A stretch of DNA of 64,000 bases from Bacillus sp. SJS (GCF_000732485.2 NZ_JAQV02000016.1:62001-126000); one strand, 5' to 3'. Positions 1 through 7,404 are shown, numbered from the stretch's first letter. A program made the numbers and translations. The notes: generated from the letters alone by a model not told the origin.

Positions 1-447
<447 letters not shown>

Positions 448-499
448 GGTTCATAGCATTCGAAAGAGTAAATGTTGGAAAGTCAGTTTTCAAAACACT

Positions 500-590
500 T
501 TATCTCATTGGATTGGTTTTGGCTGATTTCCGCTGCAGGATGCTTGCTTTCCGCGGGGCGGGCGGTGAGCCTCCGCGGCGCAAGCACCTT
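500..590. repeat. Dispersed hairpin-forming repeat element
   Basis: A GC-rich non-coding block inside an AT-rich intergenic region. Its core is a nested inverted repeat: TGCTTGC (541-547) pairs with GCAAGCA (580-586), and CCGCGG (551-556) is repeated at 573-578. The left flank (about 501-540) recurs as a degraded inverted copy at 34849-34890. Intergenic elements with this kind of sequence are, to my knowledge, widespread in Bacillaceae genomes. Short ORFs across it are accidental. Confidence 0.7.
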
Positions 591-593
591 AAT

Positions 594-950
594 TTACAGA
601 CCGTTTATTTCCTTAAACCAATTTCTAATCCATTTTTCTGGTAAGTTAACTTGAGCTAAATTAAGTTTTTTTAATTCATCCACCGAGTATTCTTCACCTA
701 GGTGTAAGTCCCAATTGCATTCTATATCCCTTGCGATTTTAAAAGCTAGATCATTTTCAGTAAACTCCTTTAAATTACCATCAATATAAGAATCATCCTC
801 ATCAAAAACCATTGTGAGATTATCACACCATTTAACAAACTCGTAATGGGAGTATGTATTCTCTTTGTCATAGACTTCATTTAATAGCCTTTTTAAGCTT
901 TCAATGGAATAAGGCAGTTCAATGGAAGTATCACTTAATTTATAAATCAT
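594..950 (-). CDS. Hypothetical acidic protein of 118 residues
   Basis: Not recognised. The start chosen is the ATG at 950, because GGAG at 960-963 sits 9 nt upstream; the in-frame ATG at 956 is only 3 nt from it. The product is hydrophilic and strongly acidic, with motifs such as FDEDDSYIDG and the C-terminal end WIRNWFKEINGL, and has no signal peptide or membrane segment. It is visibly more AT-rich than the genes on either side and is flanked by a dispersed repeat on one side and a long hairpin on the other, which suggests separate acquisition. Small acidic orphans of this type are often immunity proteins of contact-dependent toxin systems, but no toxin is present here and that role is only a guess. 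Confidence 0.6.
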   Translation of the reverse strand: MIYKLSDTSIELPYSIESLKRLLNEVYDKENTYSHYEFVKWCDNLTMVFDEDDSYIDGNLKEFTENDLAFKIARDIECNWDLHLGEEYSVDELKKLNLAQVNLPEKWIRNWFKEINGL

Positions 951-1011
951 AGACATTTTCTCCTTTTTTCTCGATAATTTGCATACAAAACCCAAAAATT
1001 TGATATAGCAA

Positions 1012-1052
1012 CAAAAATAAGCCACCTAATTTAAATGTGAATTAGGTGGCTT
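1012..1052 (-). terminator. Intrinsic terminator after signal peptidase I
   Basis: A perfect 13-bp stem, AAGCCACCTAATT paired with its complement at 1040-1052, with an 8-nt loop. On the minus strand it is followed by TTATTTTTG. It lies about 70 bp past the stop of the signal peptidase gene and just before the orphan gene at 594-950. Confidence 0.8.
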
Positions 1053-1124
1053 ATTATTTTTTGTACTCCGAAAAAGAACGGATTAGCGTCTTTCATATAA
1101 AGCTTATACGTTCGGTTCATCGCC

Positions 1125-1652
1125 TTACTTAGGAACTCCCATCTTCTCAAATGGAGAGAACCGGAACTTTGCTTCTCCGACAACCGCTTTTTGAGAAATA
1201 CTGCCGAATACCCGGCTGTCCATGCTGTCGCGGCGGTTGTCTCCCATGACATAAAGAGAGCCGGCCGGCACCTGGATACTTAGGTTTTCAGTCAGATTTT
1301 CGCGGGGGACAAGAACGCTTTTATTTTCCTTCAGGTATGGTTCATTATATATTTTACCGTTAATAGTAAGGACATCATTTTTAATTTGGATTCTGTCACC
1401 GGGAAGTCCGATAACTCTTTTGATGTAATTGTCTTTTGAGATTGGCGAGTGAAAGACAATCATATCAAAACGTTCAATTTTGCTGATCTTGGATACGATG
1501 ATCTGATTATTGCTTTCAAAGGTCGGCATCATCGATTTTCCCTCTACCATGACCGGGGTGAAAATAAAGTGCCGGCAGATAAGGGCAACGACGACTGCCG
1601 CCAGAATGCTTCCTAACCAGGACAAGGCCTCTTTTTTACTGCGTTCTTTCAT
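1125..1652 (-). CDS. lepB: Type I signal peptidase
   Basis: Membrane-anchored serine protease that removes signal peptides from secreted preproteins. One N-terminal transmembrane segment (about residues 10-32, LGSILAAVVVALI) anchors a catalytic domain exposed outside the membrane. The Ser/Lys dyad is visible: Ser in EGKSMMPTF and Lys in DNYIKRVIGLPGD. Box E appears as GDNRRDSMDSR. At 175 residues it matches the short Bacillus SipS/T/V class rather than the longer proteobacterial LepB. The start at 1652 follows GGAGG by 6-7 nt; an in-frame upstream start at 1688 lacks such a site. Transcribed alone. Confidence 0.94.
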   Translation of the reverse strand: MKERSKKEALSWLGSILAAVVVALICRHFIFTPVMVEGKSMMPTFESNNQIIVSKISKIERFDMIVFHSPISKDNYIKRVIGLPGDRIQIKNDVLTINGKIYNEPYLKENKSVLVPRENLTENLSIQVPAGSLYVMGDNRRDSMDSRVFGSISQKAVVGEAKFRFSPFEKMGVPK

Positions 1653-1767
1653 ACAAGCGCCTCCTTTACTTGCTTCGGTAAAAGGCAAAAACGTGAAATT
1701 CTTTAAATGGGTGTTTAGCTTATTTTACACGTTTTTTTCCGGTAAAGATATTATCTATTCCACCTTT

Positions 1768-2550
1768 TTACAACTTTATGACGTGGGATAAGGAGGTTCC
1801 TGGACGAGAGGGATGATACCATTGGTAGCAAAAAATAACAATTATAAGAATATTAAGTACGTCCCCTCCATAATACATCAGCATTCCAGCTGTTTCGGCT
1901 TGTTTAACCGGTACACCCGCCGGCGGATTTGCATAGATAAATTTGGACAGAATTCCATGCCCTGCGAATGAAAGGATTAAAACGGCGGCTCTGAATTTGA
2001 AGCTGTACCGGTTTGAGATGGGATCTATGTAAAGAAAAGCAATAGTAAATAGATAGCCTGCAAGAAAGATATGTACATGTACAAGAACATAAATCCAGTT
2101 TTGCTCATGCATTAATCCGTATAAGCCTGTCGTATAAAGGACCCATAATCCGCCAATGTTTAAAATGGATGCTGCTAAAGGGTGAACAGCGAACTTCAGC
2201 GGCTTGCTTTTTAGAAGCCTTGAAAGCTTGCGGCCTTTCTGAACGGTTAGTGACTGAAAAGCAAGTGTTAACGGAGCGGAAAGTGCGAGCAGCAAAGGTG
2301 CCAGCATTCCAAGAAAAAGATGGGTGAGCATGTGAGCATTAAAATCTGTATGAGACCTTTCTGCCAAAGGGCCGATTACGGAGATTAGTGACAAGGAAAT
2401 TCCCAATGTCCAAAGGATGATTCGATAAAACGGCCATTTTTTATTTGACTTCAAAGCGGCTGTTAAATACAGAACCCAGACCAGTAAAAAGGGCAGGGCT
2501 AGTATCAGCGGCATCCAATCGAATCCAGATGCTTCATGATGGCTATGCAT
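1768..2550 (-). CDS. ctaG: CtaG-type cytochrome c oxidase assembly membrane protein
   Basis: A 260-residue polytopic membrane protein of the caa3_CtaG family, which is required to assemble active caa3 cytochrome oxidase in Bacillus. About seven hydrophobic segments are visible, beginning with PLILALPFLLVWVLYL. Conserved intramembrane His-containing motifs (HMLTHLFLGMLAPLLLALSA and LVHVHIFLAGYLF) are the likely metal or assembly determinants. The start at 2550 is chosen because it overlaps the upstream gene stop by 8 bp, indicating translational coupling; the longer reading frame starting at 2601 would lie inside the DUF2243 gene. The partner is the DUF2243 protein. No ctaCDEF genes are in the window, so this may be a stand-alone paralogue. 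Confidence 0.85.
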   Translation of the reverse strand: MHSHHEASGFDWMPLILALPFLLVWVLYLTAALKSNKKWPFYRIILWTLGISLSLISVIGPLAERSHTDFNAHMLTHLFLGMLAPLLLALSAPLTLAFQSLTVQKGRKLSRLLKSKPLKFAVHPLAASILNIGGLWVLYTTGLYGLMHEQNWIYVLVHVHIFLAGYLFTIAFLYIDPISNRYSFKFRAAVLILSFAGHGILSKFIYANPPAGVPVKQAETAGMLMYYGGDVLNILIIVIFCYQWYHPSRPGTSLSHVIKL

Positions 2551-2992
2551 CTGCTTTTTTTCCCTGCCTCGTGTTAACCAGTAAAAAAATACCCGCTGCA
2601 AGCATCGCTGCGGCTGTTATGTTCCAGACAAGATCATATGGAAGGATATTGACGCCATACCGGATTTGGTGAAGGCTCATCAGCTTATGCTGAACCGTCC
2701 CGTCATACAGCTGAAAAGCTCCTGCTCCTGTCAATATTCCTCCAATCCATCTCTTTCCATAGAACGCATTTTTCCTGCGAAGATCTGCAAACATGAAAAG
2801 AGATGCAATGGTTGCGAACCAGCTGAAAGAGTGGAAAATGCCATCTGATACGAGTCCAATATCCGTGGTCGATTTATCATAAAAATGATGCCAGTGGAGC
2901 AATTGATGAAAAACGGTTTCATCGAAAAATGCAACTAATCCAAGTCCGAAAAGCATCCCTGACAATGCGTTTAGTGCCTGTCTTTTTTCCAC
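2543..2992 (-). CDS. DUF2243 family membrane protein
   Basis: A 149-residue protein with four predicted membrane helices (around residues 10-25, 50-68, 85-100 and 122-140) and many His residues near the membrane (FHQLLHWHHFYDK, VQHKLMSLHQIRYG). This pattern is typical of the DUF2243 family, whose biochemical role is unknown. It begins with GTG after a purine-rich GGGGG site and overlaps ctaG by 8 bp. The His-rich helices and coupling to a CtaG homologue suggest a role in respiratory oxidase or haem/copper assembly; that is inference from context. Confidence 0.85.
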   Translation of the reverse strand: MEKRQALNALSGMLFGLGLVAFFDETVFHQLLHWHHFYDKSTTDIGLVSDGIFHSFSWFATIASLFMFADLRRKNAFYGKRWIGGILTGAGAFQLYDGTVQHKLMSLHQIRYGVNILPYDLVWNITAAAMLAAGIFLLVNTRQGKKADA

Positions 2993-3201
2993 AAAGAAAA
3001 CCCCCTTACTTCATATAACTTAATAGTTTTGTATTACCTGTCTGTACTTTCAATAAACTGGGTCTTTTGGTAAAAGTGTCTTTTCTGGGAGTTCTAATTC
3101 TTGTAGGTTAGCACATACATAAACCGACTATAATTTTTCACAGGGTAATAGACCGGGTATGATAAAAACAAACGGATCTTTATTTAAGGGAGGATGGCAA
3201 G

Positions 3202-4173
3202 ATGGAAGAAAACATAAACCGCGTATTCCCTTCAGCCTGGTATGCGGTCGCCTTTTCATCAGAATTAAAGAAGGATCCCATACGGAAAAAAGTGACTGGC
3301 CGGGAAATCGTGCTGTATCGTGATGATAAAGGAGAAGCAAATGCCCTGCATGCCTTCTGTCCGCATAGGGGAGCCGATTTATCATTGGGCTGCGTGAAGG
3401 ATGGCAAGCTCATGTGTGCCTATCATGGGTGGAAGTTTGAATCGGATGGAACATGCACCGAAATTCCGTCCCAGCCAACCAAGGCGATCCCGAAATTTGC
3501 TCATACAGCTGCTTTCCCGGTAACTGAAGAGGCAGGACTCATATGGGTATATCCTGATCATTTAGAAAAGAACGTACCGGAACTTCAGGTAATACCGGAT
3601 GTGAAGGATAAGAGATACCGTCTGTCCCCTTACCAGGCTCATTGGAATGCCCACCTGACAAGGACGGTGGAAAGTGTGCTGGATGTCGCTCATCTTTCCT
3701 TTGTGCATAAAAAAACAATAGGAAAGAAAACAAGCACCGTCTTTCATGATCTTCCCTATACACATGAACGAGATAACATTACAATTCAAAATGGAGGCGG
3801 ACTCCTTGAATACCGGTTTCCCCAGCAATGGCTTTTGAGGCCGGCAAAGGAAGCAAAGAGTTCCTTCATTAACTATGTGACCTTCACTCCTGTAGATGAG
3901 GAAGAAACGATGATCTTCGGTTATGCGGGAAGAACCTTTGCTAAAAATATTCCTTTCATGGACAGAGTTTTTTCAAAGTACAGCCTGAAAGTACTGGATG
4001 AAGATAAGTCGATTGTAGAGAGCCAGCATCCAAGGCCGATTCCTGAAGCTCTCAGGATGGAAGCTCACGTTTATGCTGACGGTCCCCAGATCGCTTTCAG
4101 AAAACGGTGGTTTGAGTTTCTCTCTGAGGATGAACGGAAAATCAGGCTCGATGAGGGTGTAAGGGTTTACTAA
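3202..4173 (+). CDS. Rieske [2Fe-2S] non-haem iron oxygenase
   Basis: A 323-residue oxygenase of the aromatic ring-hydroxylating / O-demethylase superfamily. The N-terminal Rieske domain (about residues 10-110) has both ligand pairs: CPHRGA and CAYHGW. The C-terminal catalytic domain carries a candidate mononuclear iron site in VESVLDVAHLSFVH (Asp and two His). Such enzymes hydroxylate or demethylate aromatic or alicyclic substrates using electrons from a separate reductase. No reductase is nearby, so the substrate and electron donor are unknown. The start follows GGGAGG by 7 nt. It is divergent from the DUF2243/ctaG pair across a 209-bp promoter region. Confidence 0.9.
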   Translation: MEENINRVFPSAWYAVAFSSELKKDPIRKKVTGREIVLYRDDKGEANALHAFCPHRGADLSLGCVKDGKLMCAYHGWKFESDGTCTEIPSQPTKAIPKFAHTAAFPVTEEAGLIWVYPDHLEKNVPELQVIPDVKDKRYRLSPYQAHWNAHLTRTVESVLDVAHLSFVHKKTIGKKTSTVFHDLPYTHERDNITIQNGGGLLEYRFPQQWLLRPAKEAKSSFINYVTFTPVDEEETMIFGYAGRTFAKNIPFMDRVFSKYSLKVLDEDKSIVESQHPRPIPEALRMEAHVYADGPQIAFRKRWFEFLSEDERKIRLDEGVRVY

Positions 4174-4239
4174 AATCTCTTGCACATTAAGGGAAATTCA
4201 GTATTCTTGTTAGGAATAACCAGTAAGGGAGTTTTCGTT

Positions 4240-4497
4240 ATTTTTAAGAAACTATTTAGCAGAAAAGAATGCGCTCACCCGTCTTATAAAATGGAAGCTG
4301 ATTTCGGTTCGGATCCAATTTGGTGCAGCAAATGCGGAGAAAACCTGGAGATCGACAGCTTTCCACTGTCAGAAGAATTGAAAGCAGAGCTTGCCGATTG
4401 GATAGGAGACTACGGTGAGTGGATTGATATGGAAGCAGATACCTTGAAGCCAGGAGGATTGGAGCTTGAAGCCAAGCACGACGAAAGAGGCAGGTAG
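4240..4497 (+). CDS. Small zinc-ribbon-like protein, possible ATT start
   Basis: An 85-residue soluble protein, not assigned to a family. It begins FKKLFSRKECAHPSY and contains a CxxC pair in IWCSKCGEN plus an earlier Cys-Ala-His, compatible with a small zinc ribbon. The rest is acidic and ends EAKHDERGR. No ATG, GTG or TTG lies at the right distance from the best ribosome binding site (GGGAG, 4227-4232); the codon 8 nt downstream is ATT at 4240, directly before the Phe-Lys-Lys-Leu-Phe segment that looks like a natural N-terminus. The frame can be extended to a TTG at 4180 or 4207, but that adds a hydrophobic stretch without a ribosome site. Function unknown. Confidence 0.6.
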   Translation: MFKKLFSRKECAHPSYKMEADFGSDPIWCSKCGENLEIDSFPLSEELKAELADWIGDYGEWIDMEADTLKPGGLELEAKHDERGR

Positions 4498-4594
4498 CTA
4501 TTCAAGAAGGTGAAAGCTTCGCTTGGTGAAGGAGTTTCAATTGTTTTTGTGCCTTCCCCTTCTGGACAATGGTATAAATGATATTTCTGAACCG

Positions 4595-4625
4595 GGTGCA
4601 GGCTGTTTGCTTGCACCTTTTTCTA
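4595..4625 (+). terminator. Intrinsic terminator
   Basis: GGTGCA (4595-4600) pairs with TGCACC (4612-4617), followed by a T-run. It lies about 100 bp past the stop of the small zinc-ribbon-like gene. Between 4498 and 4594 I see nothing else. The stretch 4626-4735 holds only the promoter region of the next gene. Confidence 0.65.
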
Positions 4626-4735
4626 TTTTGCTGTCTTTTGGCGAGGCAGAAGGAGACTGACGGTACATTGGGTGTAATTACCTGAAGAAAAATGAGTTCA
4701 ATCTGTTTATTTTTTTATGGAAAAAGAGTATTGTG

Positions 4736-4759
4736 TATAATGTGGATAATATTTATCCA
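4736..4759 (+). promoter_or_regulatory. -10 element and candidate Rrf2 operator
   Basis: TATAAT (4736-4741) is followed at once by a perfect 7-3-7 inverted repeat, TGGATAA-TAT-TTATCCA (4743-4759), which would cover the transcription start. Its position right before the Rrf2-type regulator gene suggests autorepression of the regulator and its downstream partner. No convincing -35 box is seen. Confidence 0.65.
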
Positions 4760-4787
4760 TATTAAGATTAATTGAGTAGGGATGGAG

Positions 4788-5276
4788 ATGAGTCCTTTGC
4801 AAATGAAAACCGGAGTGGAACAGGCCGTATACGCAATTTTAATGCTGACATTTTTACCTGGAAAGGCGGTATTGCCTGGAGAGGTAATCAGCAGCCAGCT
4901 AGGCGGCTCGCCGACCTATTTTCAAAAACTGCTCAGAAAGCTGGTCAGTGCAGACTTGATTGCCTCTGTTCCCGGGAAGAAGGGCGGCTTCCGTTTAAAT
5001 AGAAAGCCGGAGGATATCCCAATCTACGATGTGTACTTGGCGATTGAAGGAAAGCAGTCCCTTTATTCATCAACCGGAATCTTTCATGACATGCTGAACA
5101 TAAAGGAAAAAGAAATCGACTTGCTGTCCAATCTAATGGGGGAGGCTGAATCGTCGTGGAAATCCATTTTAAACCGCGAAACAATCGGTTCTCTAAACGA
5201 AGAGATTCACAAAAAATGCCCAAAGGAAAGCATCGAAATTTTGCGTGCGGTCATTCATGAAAAAATGGTGGTCTAA
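4788..5276 (+). CDS. Rrf2 family transcriptional regulator
   Basis: A winged-helix DNA-binding repressor of about 162 residues. The N-terminal part, with MKTGVEQAVYAILML and then the recognition region GGSPTYFQKLLRKLVSADLI, followed by the wing PGKKGGFRLNR, is characteristic of Rrf2 (IscR/NsrR/CymR) proteins. The Fe-S ligating cysteines typical of IscR or NsrR (three in the wing region) are absent; the only Cys is near the C-terminus (KKCPKE), so it is unlikely to be a cluster-based sensor and may respond to another signal. The ATG at 4788 is preceded by AGGGATGGAG; 4782 is an alternative start. The gene downstream follows after 16 bp and is its likely target. Confidence 0.9.
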   Translation: MSPLQMKTGVEQAVYAILMLTFLPGKAVLPGEVISSQLGGSPTYFQKLLRKLVSADLIASVPGKKGGFRLNRKPEDIPIYDVYLAIEGKQSLYSSTGIFHDMLNIKEKEIDLLSNLMGEAESSWKSILNRETIGSLNEEIHKKCPKESIEILRAVIHEKMVV

Positions 5277-5292
5277 AATAGGAGGATGAAAC

Positions 5293-5679
5293 ATGGAAAA
5301 CTTAGATAAATATTTTGACTTATTTGATCAGTCCAGAACAAGTGAAAAAGCTTTTGAAGAATTGAATGCTCTTTTTTCAGATGACATGGTTTTCGTTTTA
5401 AATGGGGACAAGAAGTCCGGGATTGAAAACTGGAAGCTGTTCATAAAAATGGTGTTTACCGAAAACAGCGATATCAAACATATGTATGAAGGCTGGAAAA
5501 AATCAGAGGGTGCTGATCATTACGAAACCCAATGGGCCGTATGCGGAAAGCATTCATCAGGTCGGGTGTTTACTCAAACGGGCAAGGATATAGCAAAACT
5601 TAATGAGCACGGGAAGATTGTGTATTTAGAAAATGTGCCGGACAGCAAGGAAATGTTTAAGAGCTATACAACGCTATAA
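5293..5679 (+). CDS. NTF2/SnoaL-like fold protein
   Basis: A 128-residue soluble protein with the sequence pattern of the NTF2/SnoaL superfamily: an N-terminal helix with aromatic residues (LDKYFDLFDQ), then FEELNALFSDDMVFVLNG and later HYETQWAVCGKHSSGRVFTQ strands. Members are small cone-shaped proteins acting as isomerases, cyclases or ligand binders; the substrate cannot be told from sequence. The ribosome site AGGAGG precedes the ATG by 7 nt. It lies 16 bp after the Rrf2 regulator and is probably co-transcribed with it under the palindromic operator at 4743-4759. Confidence 0.8.
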   Translation: MENLDKYFDLFDQSRTSEKAFEELNALFSDDMVFVLNGDKKSGIENWKLFIKMVFTENSDIKHMYEGWKKSEGADHYETQWAVCGKHSSGRVFTQTGKDIAKLNEHGKIVYLENVPDSKEMFKSYTTL

Positions 5680-5800
5680 AGGGACTGGATTAAAAGAGAA
5701 GGATCGTAATTCATCATTTCCTGCTGAAGCTTAAAATTTTAGCAGGAGGCGGTAAAGCAGTGGATACGGATTCTATTAAACGGATTAATACAGAGTATTT

Positions 5801-5828
5801 AAAAAAATCCGCTCATCTCAGAGCGGAT
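5801..5828 (-). terminator. Intrinsic terminator after the peroxidase gene
   Basis: ATCCGCTC (5807-5814) pairs with GAGCGGAT (5821-5828) with a 6-nt loop. On the minus strand it is followed by seven T, directly after the peroxidase stop codon. Confidence 0.85.
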
Positions 5829-5834
5829 GTTTCT

Positions 5835-6386
5835 TTATACGTTCAGTAATCTCTCAATATCCTGTTCCATATCCAAAGGGTCCGTTGTTGCTTCAAACCG
5901 TTTGACAGGATGGCCATTCTGATCAATTAGAAACTTTGTGAAATTCCACTTGATGGAGTCACCGTATAAGTATTCCGGGTGCCGCTCATTAATTAAAGGA
6001 ATTAAAACTTTAGCTACAGGGTGAAAATGATTAAAGCCTTCAAACGGTAATTTGGATATTAAATAATCGAACAGTGGATGAGCCCCATCATCCCGGACTT
6101 TCATTTTTTGAAACATCGGAAATGATACACCGTAGCGAAGGGTGCAGAATGTTTGAATCCGGTCATTATCATCCGGTTCCTGGTCAGCAAACTGATTGGA
6201 AGGGAAGCCTAAAATGACAAAATCCTTAGATTTGTAGCGGTCATAAAGACGCTGAAGATCCTCGTACTGGAAAGTAAAACCGCATTGACTGGCTGTATTG
6301 ACAACCAGGACCACTTTTCCTTTGTAGTCTTCAAGCGATATTTCTTTTCCATTCATTGCTTTAGCCGAAAACGAATAAATGCTCAT
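5835..6386 (-). CDS. gpx: Glutathione peroxidase family thiol peroxidase
   Basis: A cytoplasmic peroxide-reducing enzyme. The catalytic tetrad is visible: peroxidatic Cys in NTASQCGFT, Gln in GFPSNQF, Trp and Asn in IKWNFTKFLID. The second Cys in QTFCTLRYGVSFP matches the resolving Cys of thioredoxin-dependent (non-glutathione) members, as expected in Bacillus, which lacks glutathione. Length 183 is somewhat longer than the usual 160 because of an insertion around HPVAKVLIPLINERHPEYLYG, which is uncommon in the short BsaA type. The start at 6386 is chosen because AGGAGG is 6 nt away; the adjacent ATG at 6389 is an alternative. Single-gene unit. Confidence 0.92.
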   Translation of the reverse strand: MSIYSFSAKAMNGKEISLEDYKGKVVLVVNTASQCGFTFQYEDLQRLYDRYKSKDFVILGFPSNQFADQEPDDNDRIQTFCTLRYGVSFPMFQKMKVRDDGAHPLFDYLISKLPFEGFNHFHPVAKVLIPLINERHPEYLYGDSIKWNFTKFLIDQNGHPVKRFEATTDPLDMEQDIERLLNV

Positions 6387-6467
6387 CATGGTCCTCCTAT
6401 GTCAATATTCTTATTATATATCGGTATAAAAGAACTATTTTCAATAGGAGAGAAATGGGAACGACGA

Positions 6468-6506
6468 TTATAAAAATAAGACTGCACGGCGGTTCCATGC
6501 AGTCTT
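6468..6506 (-). terminator. Intrinsic terminator after the VOC gene
   Basis: AAGACTGCA (6478-6486) pairs with TGCAGTCTT (6498-6506); on the minus strand the stem is followed by a T-rich tail, 9 bp after the VOC gene stop. Confidence 0.8.
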
Positions 6507-6515
6507 CAGTAATTG

Positions 6516-6932
6516 CTATTGCTCAGGCACAGCCTTTTCATCCATATAAAATACTTCCCATAGATGATCGTTCACGTCCTGGAAACTCCACCCGTACATA
6601 AATCCATGATCAATCGGTTCGTTTGAAGACTTTCCACCGGCATCGAGAGCTTTGTTTACAATTTCGTCAACATGCGCACGGCTTTCCGCAGCAAGGGCAA
6701 CAATCACCTCGGTACTTTTTGCAGAATCCGAGATTTCTTTTTTCGTAAAAGTCTTAAAGTAATCTTCTACAAGCAGCATCGCATACGTATGTTCATTGAT
6801 AATCATGCAAGTGGCGTTTTTGTCGGTAAAGTGAGGATTAAATTCAAATCCAAGCTTTGTAAAAAAATCAACGGTTCGATCCAAGTCTTTTACAGGCAAA
6901 TTAATAAATACCTTGCTGATGTTAGCACTCAT
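6516..6932 (-). CDS. VOC superfamily (glyoxalase/bleomycin resistance-like) protein
   Basis: A 138-residue member of the vicinal oxygen chelate superfamily with two beta-alpha-beta-beta-beta modules, beginning ISKVFINLPVKDLDRTVDFF and ending with DVNDHLWEVFYMD. The C-terminal Glu in LWEVF and the central region TYAMLLVEDYF fit the metal-binding or pseudo-metal positions of the PhnB/glyoxalase-like group often annotated as extradiol dioxygenase. No substrate can be assigned. Preceded by a GGAGG site and transcribed alone. Confidence 0.88.
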   Translation of the reverse strand: MSANISKVFINLPVKDLDRTVDFFTKLGFEFNPHFTDKNATCMIINEHTYAMLLVEDYFKTFTKKEISDSAKSTEVIVALAAESRAHVDEIVNKALDAGGKSSNEPIDHGFMYGWSFQDVNDHLWEVFYMDEKAVPEQ

Positions 6933-6953
6933 CCAAAATCCCTCCGAATTGGT

Positions 6954-7187
6954 TTATTTGCTATAAGTCCATTTTAATATTCGGCTTACAACCCCCATAT
7001 CCTGCTTGTAAAAGAGAGATGCAATAATTTGTAGAGAATGGGTGCAGGTCATCGAGTGCTGTTCTTCAGCAGATGGATTGGACACTTTCTTTGAAAAAGC
7101 GGACCCTCCAGCGGTTATCGGAAATTCCAAATATCCGACACCGAAATCAACTGCCTGTCCTTCTGCTGGAATCCAGGTATAACGCAT
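6954..7187 (-). CDS. Possible small hypothetical protein or gene remnant
   Basis: An open frame of 77 codons starting MRYTWIPAEGQAVDFG, with a weak purine-rich site upstream. It has no recognisable motif or membrane segment. Its in-frame length, position between two well-defined units and lack of overlap with another gene are the only support. It could be a remnant of a longer gene or a chance frame; no function is proposed. Confidence 0.25.
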   Translation of the reverse strand: MRYTWIPAEGQAVDFGVGYLEFPITAGGSAFSKKVSNPSAEEQHSMTCTHSLQIIASLFYKQDMGVVSRILKWTYSK

Positions 7188-7212
7188 CAGCTGATTCTTC
7201 CATCCCCTATAC

Positions 7213-7252
7213 TATAATGAAAAAACAATAGAATAGGGGACTCAAGGGTGGA
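7213..7252 (+). promoter_or_regulatory. Promoter and 5' leader of the small toxin gene
   Basis: TATAAT at 7213-7218 is a good -10 box, giving a transcript beginning near 7225. The leader contains ACTCAAGGGTGGA (7240-7252), exactly complementary to bases 7369-7381 just past the toxin stop, so the 5' and 3' ends of the mRNA can pair. CCCCTAT (7204-7210) and ATAGGGG (7233-7239) form a further inverted pair around the start region. Confidence 0.6.
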
Positions 7253-7278
7253 CGGTACACTCCCGGTGAAAGGGGGTG

Positions 7279-7368
7279 GTGCCTATAACGGTTTTTCAAG
7301 CGCTGATGTTTGCTATTTCGTTTACGAATCTTGTGATTGCCATTTTGGCGTTTAACCATAAAAAATAA
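7279..7368 (+). CDS. Holin-like small membrane toxin (type I toxin-antitoxin)
   Basis: A 29-residue hydrophobic peptide, PITVFQALMFAISFTNLVIA followed by ILAFNHKK. One transmembrane helix with a short basic tail matches the putative holin-like toxin family of Bacillus type I systems, whose members commonly begin MTxFxAL. The ribosome site AGGGGG (7271-7276) is very strong and close. At the place where relatives carry ATG, this copy has ATA (7285); translation could start at GTG 7279 instead, or the toxin may be weakened. The mRNA layout, with end-to-end complementarity and a strong hairpin after the stop, supports antisense-RNA control. The antitoxin RNA itself is not proven. Confidence 0.65.
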   Translation: MPITVFQALMFAISFTNLVIAILAFNHKK

Positions 7369-7404
7369 TCCACCCTTGAGTTGACGGCTCGGCGGGTGGA
7401 TTAT
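7365..7404 (+). terminator. Hairpin after toxin ORF, probable terminator
   Basis: ATAATCCACCC-type left arm (7365-7375) pairs over 11 bp with 7394-7404, followed by TTCGTTTTG. The left arm is the same segment that can pair with the 5' leader at 7240-7252, so the two structures are mutually exclusive. Confidence 0.6.

Noticed and set aside
594-1025. Longer version of the orphan gene starting at 1025
   Set aside because: The extra 25 codons overlap the terminator region and lack a ribosome site; GGAG is placed for the ATG at 950.
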